The position numbers and the translations under genes are program-made. From contig NZ_JHYD01000023.1 of NCBI RefSeq assembly GCF_000621505.1, forward strand, positions 96,157 through 160,156: a stretch of DNA of 64,000 bases. The letters are read 5' to 3'. Positions 38,861 to 46,811 of the stretch are shown piece by piece. This DNA is from Ruminiclostridium cellobioparum DSM 1351 = ATCC 15832 (GTDB taxonomy: Bacteria; Bacillota; Clostridia; Acetivibrionales; DSM-1351). Below the pieces are notes generated by a model. That model was not told the DNA's origin, did not search any database, and saw nothing but the letters and a program-made list of their open reading frames with translations. Numbering within the stretch: the stretch's first letter is position 1; each line of letters opens with the position of its first letter.

Positions 38861-41269
38861 TTACCACCCTTGCACGTAACTGCTTTTATAATCACTCTGC
38901 ACTAGAAGTTCCTTAACCGTTTCGGAATCAGGAATATCCTCGTATACCTGCAATGCTTCGGTAAATTTTCCAACCTCATATGACCAGATTTCTGCTGTAG
39001 AATCGTATTCACCGTCAACCACCAACCTGATACCGCTGGTAAATGGGTCGGTACCTGTGTATGGATATATGGTTGTTTCATCTGCAAATGCAGCTGCGGC
39101 TCCGGAGCCCTGGGCGAGATCATTGTCACTGTCATACCTGGCAGACCATATCCTTTTACCTATGGGATCACCATCGGGTGAGGTTGAAGTGCAAATAACA
39201 GGTATAACACCATATTTTTGCCGGGTTCTATCAATAGGATTTTCAAATTCACGTATATTACTTTCCGATCCGCTGAAATCTGCTACAGGTGCCAAATCCT
39301 CAACTACAGTAATAGTCCTGTCAACAGTATTTGAGTAATGGACTGCACTGTTAAATACATAAGTATTAGTCATAGACACTGTTATTTTATATTGTCCGCT
39401 GTCTCTGGCCTGGAAGTATACAGTCTTTTGTCCCTTCAGCACAGAATTGAAATCCAGGCCGGTATCTGTCCATGTGCCGTTATTATATAGATGGGCTTTG
39501 CCATTGACATTTTTATATACCGTACCATTTGATAACCTTACCCCGTAATCTCCGGTAGCTCCAGTTTCATTTATAGGTTGTATGCTCCATGTGGTCAGGT
39601 TCCAATCAATTGGATACCTGGTAGCCGACTTACTCTTTGATGTATCAAGTGTTATTTTTCTGTTTTCTTTCATTTTATCCGCCAGGACATCAACATTTAT
39701 CTCAGGCTTAGGCTCGATAATTTCAATTATGCTTTGATCATATCCTGAGCAATTTCCATCATCAATGACTTCCAAGTCTATACCGTAAACTCCTATTTGG
39801 GGATACCAAACCGTACCTTTTTCAATATCTTGCTCAGCGTTATTCAGTTCATTAGCCCACGAGTTGTTGGGGTCACTTAAATATGTTCCTGGTACATCCC
39901 ATATCCATCGTTCAACATATCCGTCTGTGTCGTATGAACGGCTGCCATCTATTAACACATCATCACCGGCATAAGCTACGGCTGGATTATTAATAATTGC
40001 TATAGGGTCATAGTTTATCTTTTCAGGTGGCTTTACGGGCGGCATAGTGTTGTCAACCTTATACCAAAAATATACGTAGGCATTTTTATTCGTTGATGAT
40101 AAAGTTACAGTCTGAGAAGTAGCAGTTTCCATTTTTGACTTGTCAGGTGCGGACGCTGAAAATGTTTGATATGAACCTTGAACCTTATATTGTGTCACAG
40201 GAGGATATGTAACGGTTTTTGGCTTCCCATATTCAACACCTGGTATTTCTTGTGCAGTATCAGGAATTTCCTTGTTAGTGTCTATATCAAGGCATTTTAT
40301 GTATATGGTTCCTGAGTTGGCAGGAGGCTTTATTACATGGACTGTATGTATAGCTGATTCTGCAAGCTTTGAACCTGCATCCGTTAAATTAGCTGTATTT
40401 CTCCCCTTAATCTGGAACGTGTAATCCCTGATCTCATCAAGTTTTACTATTGTTTCAAACTTCATTTGATCGTTATAATCCTCAGAGGGGTTTCCCTGTT
40501 CTTCCATGAACTTACCATCAACAAAACCGCTTATGTGATGAATACCCGTACCAAAGCCCTTAAAAGTAACTACAGTACCCTGTAGAACGGTTGAATTGTT
40601 AATAGGCAAAGTTAGATTTACTTTTGGGTCGGGTATGGGTACAGGCTCAGGCTTCAATGTTAAAGTAAGGTCAAAGTAATCATTACGAGTATTACTTATA
40701 AACGCCGATGAAAATTCTGTAAAGTTACCACCTATTATTTTACCATTATTATCGTACTCAGCTATTTCATCTTTAGTATATGCATATGTGCCTAATGGTG
40801 TAAACTTGCCGTTGAAATAACTGTATTTTCTTATGATTGCATTTGCTGTAACAGTGCAGCCGTCTTTTATTATCCTGTCAAAAGTAGCTTTATCGCTCAC
40901 CATGTCCCGGAGACTATTTCCACCCTTAATCCCTGTAGATTCTTTAGTCCATCCTGTAGTAATAGGGAAAGTATATGTTCTGCTTCCACCATTAGTTTTT
41001 ACTTCCCTTAGGTCAATATCAATAGATATGGAACCATTTGAATTACTGAACTCAAACTGCCAACCTATACAAAAAGCTTGCAAAGGAGAAGTTGAAGCTA
41101 CAGAATTCACAGACATAGTTAATGCTTGATGTTCTTTCGGTGAAGCTCCATCACCAATGACACCTAAAACGCCTGTCGGGTCACCTGCAGCATATATTGG
41201 AATGTTAATACTAAAGAGAATAGCAAAAATGCAAATCAAACTTAGTATTGTACTTAAAGTTTTCTTCAT
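38861..41269 (-). CDS. Secreted PKD-domain surface protein, copy 2
   Basis: An 802-aa paralog of 26674-29076. The signal peptide (TILSLICIFAILFSINIPIYA) and first 220 residues are clearly different. From VNLTLPINNSTVLQG onward it matches closely: MucBP-like segment (GTIYIKCLDIDTNKEIPD), PKD domain (AGDDVLIDGSRSYDTDGY), PVADFSGSESNIREFENP and the C-terminus SETVKELL. The variable head on a constant body suggests the N-terminus is the ligand- or partner-specific part. It lies 16 nt after the SLH gene. Confidence 0.8.
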   Translation of the reverse strand: MKKTLSTILSLICIFAILFSINIPIYAAGDPTGVLGVIGDGASPKEHQALTMSVNSVASTSPLQAFCIGWQFEFSNSNGSISIDIDLREVKTNGGSRTYTFPITTGWTKESTGIKGGNSLRDMVSDKATFDRIIKDGCTVTANAIIRKYSYFNGKFTPLGTYAYTKDEIAEYDNNGKIIGGNFTEFSSAFISNTRNDYFDLTLTLKPEPVPIPDPKVNLTLPINNSTVLQGTVVTFKGFGTGIHHISGFVDGKFMEEQGNPSEDYNDQMKFETIVKLDEIRDYTFQIKGRNTANLTDAGSKLAESAIHTVHVIKPPANSGTIYIKCLDIDTNKEIPDTAQEIPGVEYGKPKTVTYPPVTQYKVQGSYQTFSASAPDKSKMETATSQTVTLSSTNKNAYVYFWYKVDNTMPPVKPPEKINYDPIAIINNPAVAYAGDDVLIDGSRSYDTDGYVERWIWDVPGTYLSDPNNSWANELNNAEQDIEKGTVWYPQIGVYGIDLEVIDDGNCSGYDQSIIEIIEPKPEINVDVLADKMKENRKITLDTSKSKSATRYPIDWNLTTWSIQPINETGATGDYGVRLSNGTVYKNVNGKAHLYNNGTWTDTGLDFNSVLKGQKTVYFQARDSGQYKITVSMTNTYVFNSAVHYSNTVDRTITVVEDLAPVADFSGSESNIREFENPIDRTRQKYGVIPVICTSTSPDGDPIGKRIWSARYDSDNDLAQGSGAAAAFADETTIYPYTGTDPFTSGIRLVVDGEYDSTAEIWSYEVGKFTEALQVYEDIPDSETVKELLVQSDYKSSYVQGW

Positions 41270-41285
41270 AATTGCAGTACTCCTC

Positions 41286-42566
41286 TCATTTCGATATTCT
41301 TATTTCCGATATTGGTTGTAATCTTGTACATTTAATTCCATTATCTTCAGCTATAAAGTGTATTTCAAAATCTTGTTCATACCATACTCCAAGTTGTGAA
41401 GGTTTTTTAGTTGAACCAACAATTTCGGATTTAAGAATATTAACGCTTGTAGGACTTGAATATCTATATTTTATTGTTCCTCTTAGAACAGGATTTCCCC
41501 ATTCTGCATAAACCAACATGCCTTTACTGGTTATAAACTTTCCTTCTGAAACAATCGTATTGTTTTTAACATAATCAAGTTTTTTTTGAAGATATCCATC
41601 AAGAGTATTAAAGTCTAGTACAGATTTTAAAGTAGATTCATATATATCCACTTTTTTGTAATTTGCATTTGCTATTAGGGTTGCATACTTTATTCCAACT
41701 TCAACTAATTCGTTCTCAAACTGTTCAGAAGTCATTCCGTACTTTGCTCCCCAATTCTTTAAGTAGTCAGTTTCCTCCTTCAGATATTTGTTACTCTCAT
41801 ATACAGAATCCTTGTACAAACCTTCTTTGTTGTTCAAAAGTGTTGAAGAGATACCTTTTACACTTTCCTTCCACGCTGAGGCTTTTTCGGCTTCAGCTTT
41901 TTTCAGCTTTTCCTCAGCCTTTTTTTTGTTAAGATACTCCATCTTATCCAAGTTGTAATCATAAGCATTTACCGTTACGGTAGCTACTTCAGCCCTGGTT
42001 ATATTGGCTTTTGGGTTAAAATATGTCTTATTATCTTTAAGAGATCCTTGCATCAGGTAATTTGAGTATGCAGCAGTTGAATAGCCTGGATTAGTGGTAA
42101 CGTCTGCATATGGTGTTTTTGCTGTTTCGTCTGGAGTGATGTTCAAAGCTCTGCACATCATCTCAACCACTTCCTGCCTTGTTATTGCATAGTTGGGGTT
42201 GAACTTCTGATCCGACGGTAAATCTATTATTCCGTTTGCCAGTGCAGCAGTTATATATCCTGATGCCCAGCTCTTCTGAGAATCAATAAAGGGATTCCCC
42301 TGCATCTGCTTATAGCCCTTGACGTTGCACAGGAAAGTAACAAATTCAGCCCGTGTTACCGGGTTGTTGGGTTTATATGTACCATCTGTATATCCGCCTG
42401 TAATTTTCAGGTCAGCCAGCTTTGTTACATAGGAATAATACCAGGAGGTTACTTTCACATCTTTGAATTTATTGCCCGGATCGGCTGAAATCATTAAAAT
42501 GTTTGTTGTGATTGAGACTGACATAATTATTAATACTGCAATTGTTCTTTTCACTACAGATCTCAT
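41286..42566 (-). CDS. SLH-domain surface anchor protein, copy 2
   Basis: A 426-aa paralog of 29085-30353. The signal peptide and the three SLH domains (residues about 30-210: FKDVKVTSWYYSYV, FIDSQKSWASGYITAALANG, ITRAEVATVTVNAYDYN) are well conserved. After the coiled coil (KKAEEKLKKAEAEKAS) the C-terminal domain diverges strongly, keeping only motifs such as NANYKKVDI and LGVWYEQDFEIHF. It should anchor copy 2 of the triad to wall polymer. GGAGAA precedes the ATG. Only about 70 nt separate it from the antisense RNA promoter of the toxin module. Confidence 0.87.
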   Translation of the reverse strand: MRSVVKRTIAVLIIMSVSITTNILMISADPGNKFKDVKVTSWYYSYVTKLADLKITGGYTDGTYKPNNPVTRAEFVTFLCNVKGYKQMQGNPFIDSQKSWASGYITAALANGIIDLPSDQKFNPNYAITRQEVVEMMCRALNITPDETAKTPYADVTTNPGYSTAAYSNYLMQGSLKDNKTYFNPKANITRAEVATVTVNAYDYNLDKMEYLNKKKAEEKLKKAEAEKASAWKESVKGISSTLLNNKEGLYKDSVYESNKYLKEETDYLKNWGAKYGMTSEQFENELVEVGIKYATLIANANYKKVDIYESTLKSVLDFNTLDGYLQKKLDYVKNNTIVSEGKFITSKGMLVYAEWGNPVLRGTIKYRYSSPTSVNILKSEIVGSTKKPSQLGVWYEQDFEIHFIAEDNGIKCTRLQPISEIRISK

Positions 42567-42607
42567 AGTTATTCTCCTTTTGACTTTAAAATTTGATTTG
42601 ACATATG

Positions 42608-42740
42608 TTTACTTTTGAAAGGAATTTGGTATAATATTATTAAGGAGATTGAATGTCCACATTGTGGCAGTCACTCTACATCGTGAAAAGTTTAAGCTTT
42701 AATCACTCTGTAGTGCGAGTACAGGGTGATTATTTTTTCC
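42608..42740 (+). ncRNA. Antisense RNA, candidate type I antitoxin
   Basis: A plus-strand promoter is visible: TTTACT (42608-42613), 16-nt spacer, TATAAT (42630-42635). The transcript would start near 42642 and end at the hairpin AATCAC.CTGTA/TACAG.GTGATT followed by ATTTTTT (42711-42738). This RNA of about 100 nt is convergent with, and overlaps, the 3' end of the minus-strand toxin mRNA, the usual layout of TxpA/RatA- and BsrG-type systems. It contains no credible coding frame. Confidence 0.65.
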
Positions 42741-42837
42741 GCTCATTTAACTTGATTATTGTGATAACCAAGGAGAGAAAAGATATGAGAAACATCGAGA
42801 ACATTATCATTAAGGATATTGTTTCGTATATATCCAT
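42730..42837 (-). CDS. Type I toxin: 35-aa holin-like membrane peptide
   Basis: A perfect ribosome site AAAGGAGGTGG precedes ATG at 42837. The 35-aa product starts MDIYETISLMIMFSMF, continues through one hydrophobic helix and ends IKLNERKK: acidic start, single membrane segment, basic tail. This matches the short putative holin-like toxins of Firmicutes. The mRNA 5' region has a CTCTTTT-AC-AAAAGAG hairpin beside the ribosome site. It also has ACAGGGTGAT (42891-42882), which is complementary to ATCACCCTGT just after the stop codon (42730-42721), so a closed, untranslated form can fold. Confidence 0.78.
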   Translation of the reverse strand: MDIYETISLMIMFSMFLISFLSLVITIIKLNERKK

Positions 42838-43024
42838 ACCTGCCACCTCCTTTCTCTTTTGTAAAAGAGATGCAGATGACTATCACCCTGTTTTCATTCA
42901 ATCCCCTTAAAATTGGCATTGAATAATTTTATTTGTTAATTGTATTTTTGAATAAGATGTGATTATGGCAAACTCTGCCATACCCACTCACCAAAACCGG
43001 TGAAAGACAGCAAGGCTTTTATGC

Positions 43025-43053
43025 ATTATACCATATTATTACAAAATTATAAA
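43025..43053 (-). promoter_or_regulatory. Promoter of the type I toxin mRNA
   Basis: Minus strand TATAAT (43025-43030) with a 17-nt spacer to TTTATA (43048-43053). It gives a leader of about 180 nt carrying a CACC/GGTG hairpin and the long-range pairing element. Confidence 0.55.
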
Positions 43054-43072
43054 GATTTTTTAAAAATTAATT

Positions 43073-43738
43073 TTATTCTTCTAAACCGTTGCCGTTTTTA
43101 CGCTCTATATTTGCACCTTTGAATGCTATAAAGGTTGCCAGCCTTTTTTTAAATAATCCGTCAATTTCATAATTTTTTATAAAAACCATGTAATAAGGTC
43201 TCTTTTTAAACTCATTAGTTTTCGGATTACCGTTGACGTACACAATTTCCTTATCCGGCTGCCCGGCATCCCAGAATTGTGCCGTATTTGTGTTTATTAC
43301 GGCTTCAAGATCGGCAGGCTCGGAAACACTTCCGGTAATTCTTTTTGTTGCGTTCTTTATTATGTAGTTTGCTGAGCCGGTTGCCGGGTTTACTATTATA
43401 ATCATTGTGTTGGATATGACCTCTGATTTTTTTATGCCGGCATTAAGCTCCAGTGTACTGAAAAACGCATTTTCGGCACTGGTTTCATCAATAAATATAT
43501 TGTCGGTGGAAAGAGTGCCGGCTGACTCATCTATCCCTATGGAGTAACCATACCTGCTTAATTCAATATTGTTTTCCTGGGCAGCTGCCGAAACTGAAAA
43601 ATCAATTGCACCGGCTATACATTTCTTTTTATATGAGTACAGAGAATAATCCGCCGTACTGAGAAGCAGCAGTGACAATACCAAAATTACCGACAAGCTG
43701 AAAAACGTTGTTCCGGCTGCCCCGCCCCTATTATCCAT
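43073..43738 (-). CDS. TadE/TadG-like pseudopilin protein
   Basis: A 221-aa protein beginning MDNRGGAAGTTFFSLSVILV, followed by a membrane helix and DYSLYSYKKKCIAGAIDFSVSAAAQ. This is the arrangement of TadE/TadG minor pilins (helix, then Tyr/Asp, then an Ala-rich amphipathic part). The remainder is a periplasmic-type beta domain with the segment GANIERKNGNG at the end. The start at 43738 follows GAGGTG and overlaps the preceding gene by 8 nt, indicating coupled translation. It is the last gene of the array. Confidence 0.7.
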   Translation of the reverse strand: MDNRGGAAGTTFFSLSVILVLSLLLLSTADYSLYSYKKKCIAGAIDFSVSAAAQENNIELSRYGYSIGIDESAGTLSTDNIFIDETSAENAFFSTLELNAGIKKSEVISNTMIIIVNPATGSANYIIKNATKRITGSVSEPADLEAVINTNTAQFWDAGQPDKEIVYVNGNPKTNEFKKRPYYMVFIKNYEIDGLFKKRLATFIAFKGANIERKNGNGLEE

Positions 43739-44177
43739 TATACACCTCGATCCGGCATTCGGCCCTGGCCTTGTAATACAGGTTTTTTGTATCATCCGGG
43801 CTGATTCCGCCGTTTTGTATCCTGCTGAAGGTGGAAACCTCCTTTGATTTGATGTAAATTATAAAAGCCTCGCCTTTATTTAGAACTTCTCCCATACTGT
43901 AGTCAGATAATGCTACTATTAAGCCGTTGGAATACATCCCTTTTATTAAAACAATACTCTCTCCGTCTGAAAAATCAGCTATTTTATTTATCTTCGCAGA
44001 AAATTGACCATATGCATCCTCTGTGAGCCTGCCGGTTAATTTTACCTGGTAGGCAACCAGGTCTACCTGGTCTTTCAGGTACCTCTGCTTCAGATCATAA
44101 TTTGATATTGCGATTGCCTTGAACATAAGCAGCGCAATTATAGGAATTACAATAATAGATACAAAAATTTTATTCAT
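43731..44177 (-). CDS. TadE-like / DUF4320-type membrane-anchored protein
   Basis: A 148-aa protein with an N-terminal membrane helix (IFVSIIVIPIIALLMFKAIAIS), a helical stretch (LKQRYLKDQVDLVAYQVKLTG) and a small extracellular beta domain ending AECRIEVYNG. Shape and position match minor-pilin-like proteins of tad loci; the DUF4320 assignment is from memory and uncertain. The ATG at 44177 is preferred over 44204 because it begins MNKIF like its neighbours and has GGGG upstream. Confidence 0.6.
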   Translation of the reverse strand: MNKIFVSIIVIPIIALLMFKAIAISNYDLKQRYLKDQVDLVAYQVKLTGRLTEDAYGQFSAKINKIADFSDGESIVLIKGMYSNGLIVALSDYSMGEVLNKGEAFIIYIKSKEVSTFSRIQNGGISPDDTKNLYYKARAECRIEVYNG

Positions 44178-44201
44178 TGACTTACCCCATTTTCTATACC
44201 T

Positions 44202-44230
44202 CAAGATGTGTCCCAGTCGGACACATCTTG
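44202..44230. repeat. Intercistronic hairpin, copy 1
   Basis: CAAGATGTGTC and GACACATCTTG form a perfect 11-bp stem with a 7-nt loop between the 51-aa pilin-like gene and the 148-aa gene. The same arms recur at 45858-45884. Confidence 0.7.
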
Positions 44231-44250
44231 AAGCCTTAACTTACCGGCAG

Positions 44251-44406
44251 CTATGGTGCAGACGCTATATTGTTGTTTGTTTGCCGGACAACCTCAAAGG
44301 TTTTGTCTCCGCCTGTTTTTACTTCTGCTGCAATCGGAATTATTACCGATACTACCAATGCCACGCAAATAGCAAAAAGGATTATCGTCATAATTACCTT
44401 GTTCAT
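44251..44406 (-). CDS. Tiny pilin-like membrane peptide 1 (51 aa)
   Basis: ATG at 44406 preceded by AAGGAGC. The product starts MNKVIMTIILFAICVALVVS, continues VIIPIAAEVKTGGDKTF and ends NNNIASAP. A short basic start, a 20-residue membrane helix and a small polar tail make it look like a minimal pilin or pilus-subunit precursor. It is a clear paralog of the next gene (NKVI.TIILFA..ALV..VIIP). No Flp-type G/xxxxEY prepilin site is seen, so processing by a prepilin peptidase is doubtful. Confidence 0.7.
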   Translation of the reverse strand: MNKVIMTIILFAICVALVVSVIIPIAAEVKTGGDKTFEVVRQTNNNIASAP

Positions 44407-44437
44407 TTTTATCAGCTCCTTAAACTTAAAAACTCAC

Positions 44438-44641
44438 TTATATTTCAGTAATTATCTGTATCCCGGCTGCTTCATATGTAACCGGTGTACCAAGTGTGCC
44501 GATATTGGTTTTTGTTTCATCAAGCTTGTCCTTCGCTTCCTGCCCGGATGACTTGCTGGTGGTCATTACCGGGATAATTACCCCTATTACCAGAGCTATT
44601 GCAAGTGCAAACAAAATAATTGTCAGTATAACCTTATTCAC
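44438..44641 (-). CDS. Tiny pilin-like membrane peptide 2 (67 aa)
   Basis: GTG start at 44641 placed by a strong GGGGAGGTG ribosome site; the frame extends upstream to 44734 without one. The product begins VNKVILTIILFALAIALVIG, then VIIPVMTTSKSSGQEAKDKL, and ends GIQIITEI. It is paralogous to peptide 1 in its helix but has a longer polar tail. Two adjacent small membrane peptides directly after TadC suggest they are the major subunits of the appendage (inference). Confidence 0.7.
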   Translation of the reverse strand: MNKVILTIILFALAIALVIGVIIPVMTTSKSSGQEAKDKLDETKTNIGTLGTPVTYEAAGIQIITEI

Positions 44642-44711
44642 TTTATCACCTCCCCGCTTTATAAATAATGAATATATAAGCTTAACACCCCCAATCCGGT
44701 TTAATTGATAG

Positions 44712-45839
44712 TCAAATATATTTGAAGGCATCAAATATCATATCAAGCATTGGCTTCATCAAAAGATTGGCCAGTTCATACAAAAGCGGAGTTATGCTTA
44801 TAAAAGCAATAATATCGATCCAGTCCATATCTTCATCGGCTGTTATTAAAATTCCATCATTCCTGCTCTTGCGGTTTTTTGCCAGGATATCCATGGCAAG
44901 CTTTTTATCAACTATGGAATATATTCTGAGGGTATCTACCAGCTCAGACATTTTTTTGTTTTTTGTTGCCGCCTTCAGGTTTTGAACTGCAAGCTTTCTG
45001 TCTACCTGGAACAGGCTGCGGCATTCCGTCATATTCTTTCTGTAGAGTGAAGAACCTTTGGACATTTGCTCCAGAATGTCGGTAGTTTTAAAGCCCTCCA
45101 TACTGCCCAGCAGTTCAAAAATATTTTCAAGCTTTATTACCTCTTTTCTGTAGATGCTGCCTAATAAAAGTCTCTTAAGCAGAAGCAGCAATTCAGGCAC
45201 AAAGTAAGCAATAAACGCAATTAAATATACTTTCCGGTCCACCAATTTTACTTTTTTCAGAGCCTCATATGTAGAAATGAATTTTTCGGCATTGAATTCC
45301 ACATCCTGTTTTTGTACAGTATGAATCAACACAGGAAGAACTTCCGAAACCATCTGTCGTTTTTCAGCATCGTCAGCTTTTTCAAAGTCATTACTATCTA
45401 TTTGATTCAGTATTGAATGATATAGAGAATAGTTATATTCAGCATCCGACTTGTCTTCCTGATAAACCCCAAAAATATTTATGCTGTTGGAAGCCTTTGA
45501 AATGATGTTCACTTTGGTTATATCCATGTTGGTATAATTAATAATCAAAGCTGATAAAGTTATCAGGATAAATGAAAATATTTTTACAAGATAAAATGCC
45601 TCCAAAGAAATTTTTGTTTCCGAACCGTTAATTACCGACAAGCTGATCCTGTTTAATATAAATGACTTATCCCTGGTGAAAACTCCAAGAATCCTTTTAA
45701 CAACCCTGTTTTCAGCTATACTCTCCAGGGAAAACCCCTTTAAAGTCAAGTATCTGGATTCTCTCGGATACTTGCTTGTAAAAATGCCTGTCAGAAGTAC
45801 AAGCAGGCCGACTGCAATTAAAACAAATAATATATGCAT
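44712..45839 (-). CDS. tadC: TadC-like pilus assembly membrane protein
   Basis: A 375-aa protein with N-terminal, central and C-terminal membrane segments and a cytoplasmic helical domain, in the usual TadC position after TadB. Recognisable type II secretion F-like features are LENIFELLGSMEGFKTTDILEQM and ITPLLYELANLLMKPMLD. Similarity is distant, so the call rests on topology and context. It begins 36 nt after the tadB stop. Confidence 0.7.
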   Translation of the reverse strand: MHILFVLIAVGLLVLLTGIFTSKYPRESRYLTLKGFSLESIAENRVVKRILGVFTRDKSFILNRISLSVINGSETKISLEAFYLVKIFSFILITLSALIINYTNMDITKVNIISKASNSINIFGVYQEDKSDAEYNYSLYHSILNQIDSNDFEKADDAEKRQMVSEVLPVLIHTVQKQDVEFNAEKFISTYEALKKVKLVDRKVYLIAFIAYFVPELLLLLKRLLLGSIYRKEVIKLENIFELLGSMEGFKTTDILEQMSKGSSLYRKNMTECRSLFQVDRKLAVQNLKAATKNKKMSELVDTLRIYSIVDKKLAMDILAKNRKSRNDGILITADEDMDWIDIIAFISITPLLYELANLLMKPMLDMIFDAFKYI

Positions 45840-45857
45840 ATAAATACCGTCCTTTTC

Positions 45858-45884
45858 AAGATGTGTTCAACCTGGTCACATCTT
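45858..45884. repeat. Intercistronic hairpin, copy 2
   Basis: AAGATGTG and CACATCTT pair around an 11-nt loop and overlap the tadB stop codon. The arms and total length (27 nt) equal those of the core of the hairpin at 44202-44230. Confidence 0.65.
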
Positions 45885-46811
45885 TCTTAAAACTCTTACA
45901 ACAACTAAAGCAATTACCGAAAAGATTATTACTCTGCAAATAGCAAGGTTGGTATCCGGATCAAGTGTGATCCCATTCCCAAGAATGATTTTGTTAACCC
46001 AGAGTACAGCCGGTATACTAAGAACCGATGCACATACGGCAAATACCTCATACCAGACAAGTCTCCGGTTTTTCTTTTTTTCTATGCTGTTTTGAGTTGA
46101 CATGGTGTTATTGAGCTTGTACAGTTGAGCAATCAGTTCTCCGCCGTTTTCCTTATAATTTGAAAGCATTACGATAAAAATGCTAAACCAGATATTATCT
46201 ATTTTTCCTCTCATATCCTCAAAGGCTTTCTGGGTATCGGAACTATCTGCGGCATGCAGAATCAGCCTGCCTATATTTTTATTTACATGCCTGCTGCATT
46301 CTCTCAGGGCAGGTTTTATTTTGTTATGTTCGATAAATGCACTTCTGAATTCATCTATTACTTTAGGAATCTGGGCATTCATTTTGTATTTATATAAATC
46401 AAGCAGCAGGGCCATCAGGTAATAGGGCAATATAACACTCATAACAATGATCATTACTTTTACATACCATAGCTGTCCGATCTTATTGAGGAATACTACA
46501 AGCAATATACTTATTACAGCAATTACAAAAATCATTATGTCCGAGATAACATTCAGTACAGCATCCTTTGAAAAGGTGAACTCCAGACTCACTTTAAACT
46601 GCTGCTTAACTCTCCGGAGCAAAGGCAGTCCGGAAAACAGCGAAAGTACTGTTCCAAAAAGTCCTTTTATAAAACTGCTGTTAAGTGAATATGGTCTCAG
46701 GTTTTTGTTCTTTTTATATGCGCTGAATAATAATCCCGAAAATAAAAAAATTACACCGGTGAAAAGTGTAATAATGAATTCCATATTATTTATGATATAA
46801 TCCTTACTCAT
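45876..46811 (-). CDS. tadB: TadB-like pilus assembly membrane protein
   Basis: A 311-aa protein with about five membrane segments and a central cytoplasmic T2SS-F-like helical domain (VIDEFRSAFIEHNKIKPALRE, AFEDMRGKIDNIWFSIFIVML, ENGGELIAQLYKLNNTM). It forms the inner-membrane platform with TadC. The ATG at 46811 follows GGGGAGG and overlaps the end of the ATPase gene by 8 nt. Confidence 0.8.
   Translation of the reverse strand: MSKDYIINNMEFIITLFTGVIFLFSGLLFSAYKKNKNLRPYSLNSSFIKGLFGTVLSLFSGLPLLRRVKQQFKVSLEFTFSKDAVLNVISDIMIFVIAVISILLVVFLNKIGQLWYVKVMIIVMSVILPYYLMALLLDLYKYKMNAQIPKVIDEFRSAFIEHNKIKPALRECSRHVNKNIGRLILHAADSSDTQKAFEDMRGKIDNIWFSIFIVMLSNYKENGGELIAQLYKLNNTMSTQNSIEKKKNRRLVWYEVFAVCASVLSIPAVLWVNKIILGNGITLDPDTNLAICRVIIFSVIALVVVRVLRKM

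Noticed and set aside
42653..42910. 85-codon plus-strand frame across the toxin module
   Set aside because: It is the complement of the toxin gene and its antisense RNA; the minus-strand 35-aa frame has the perfect ribosome site.
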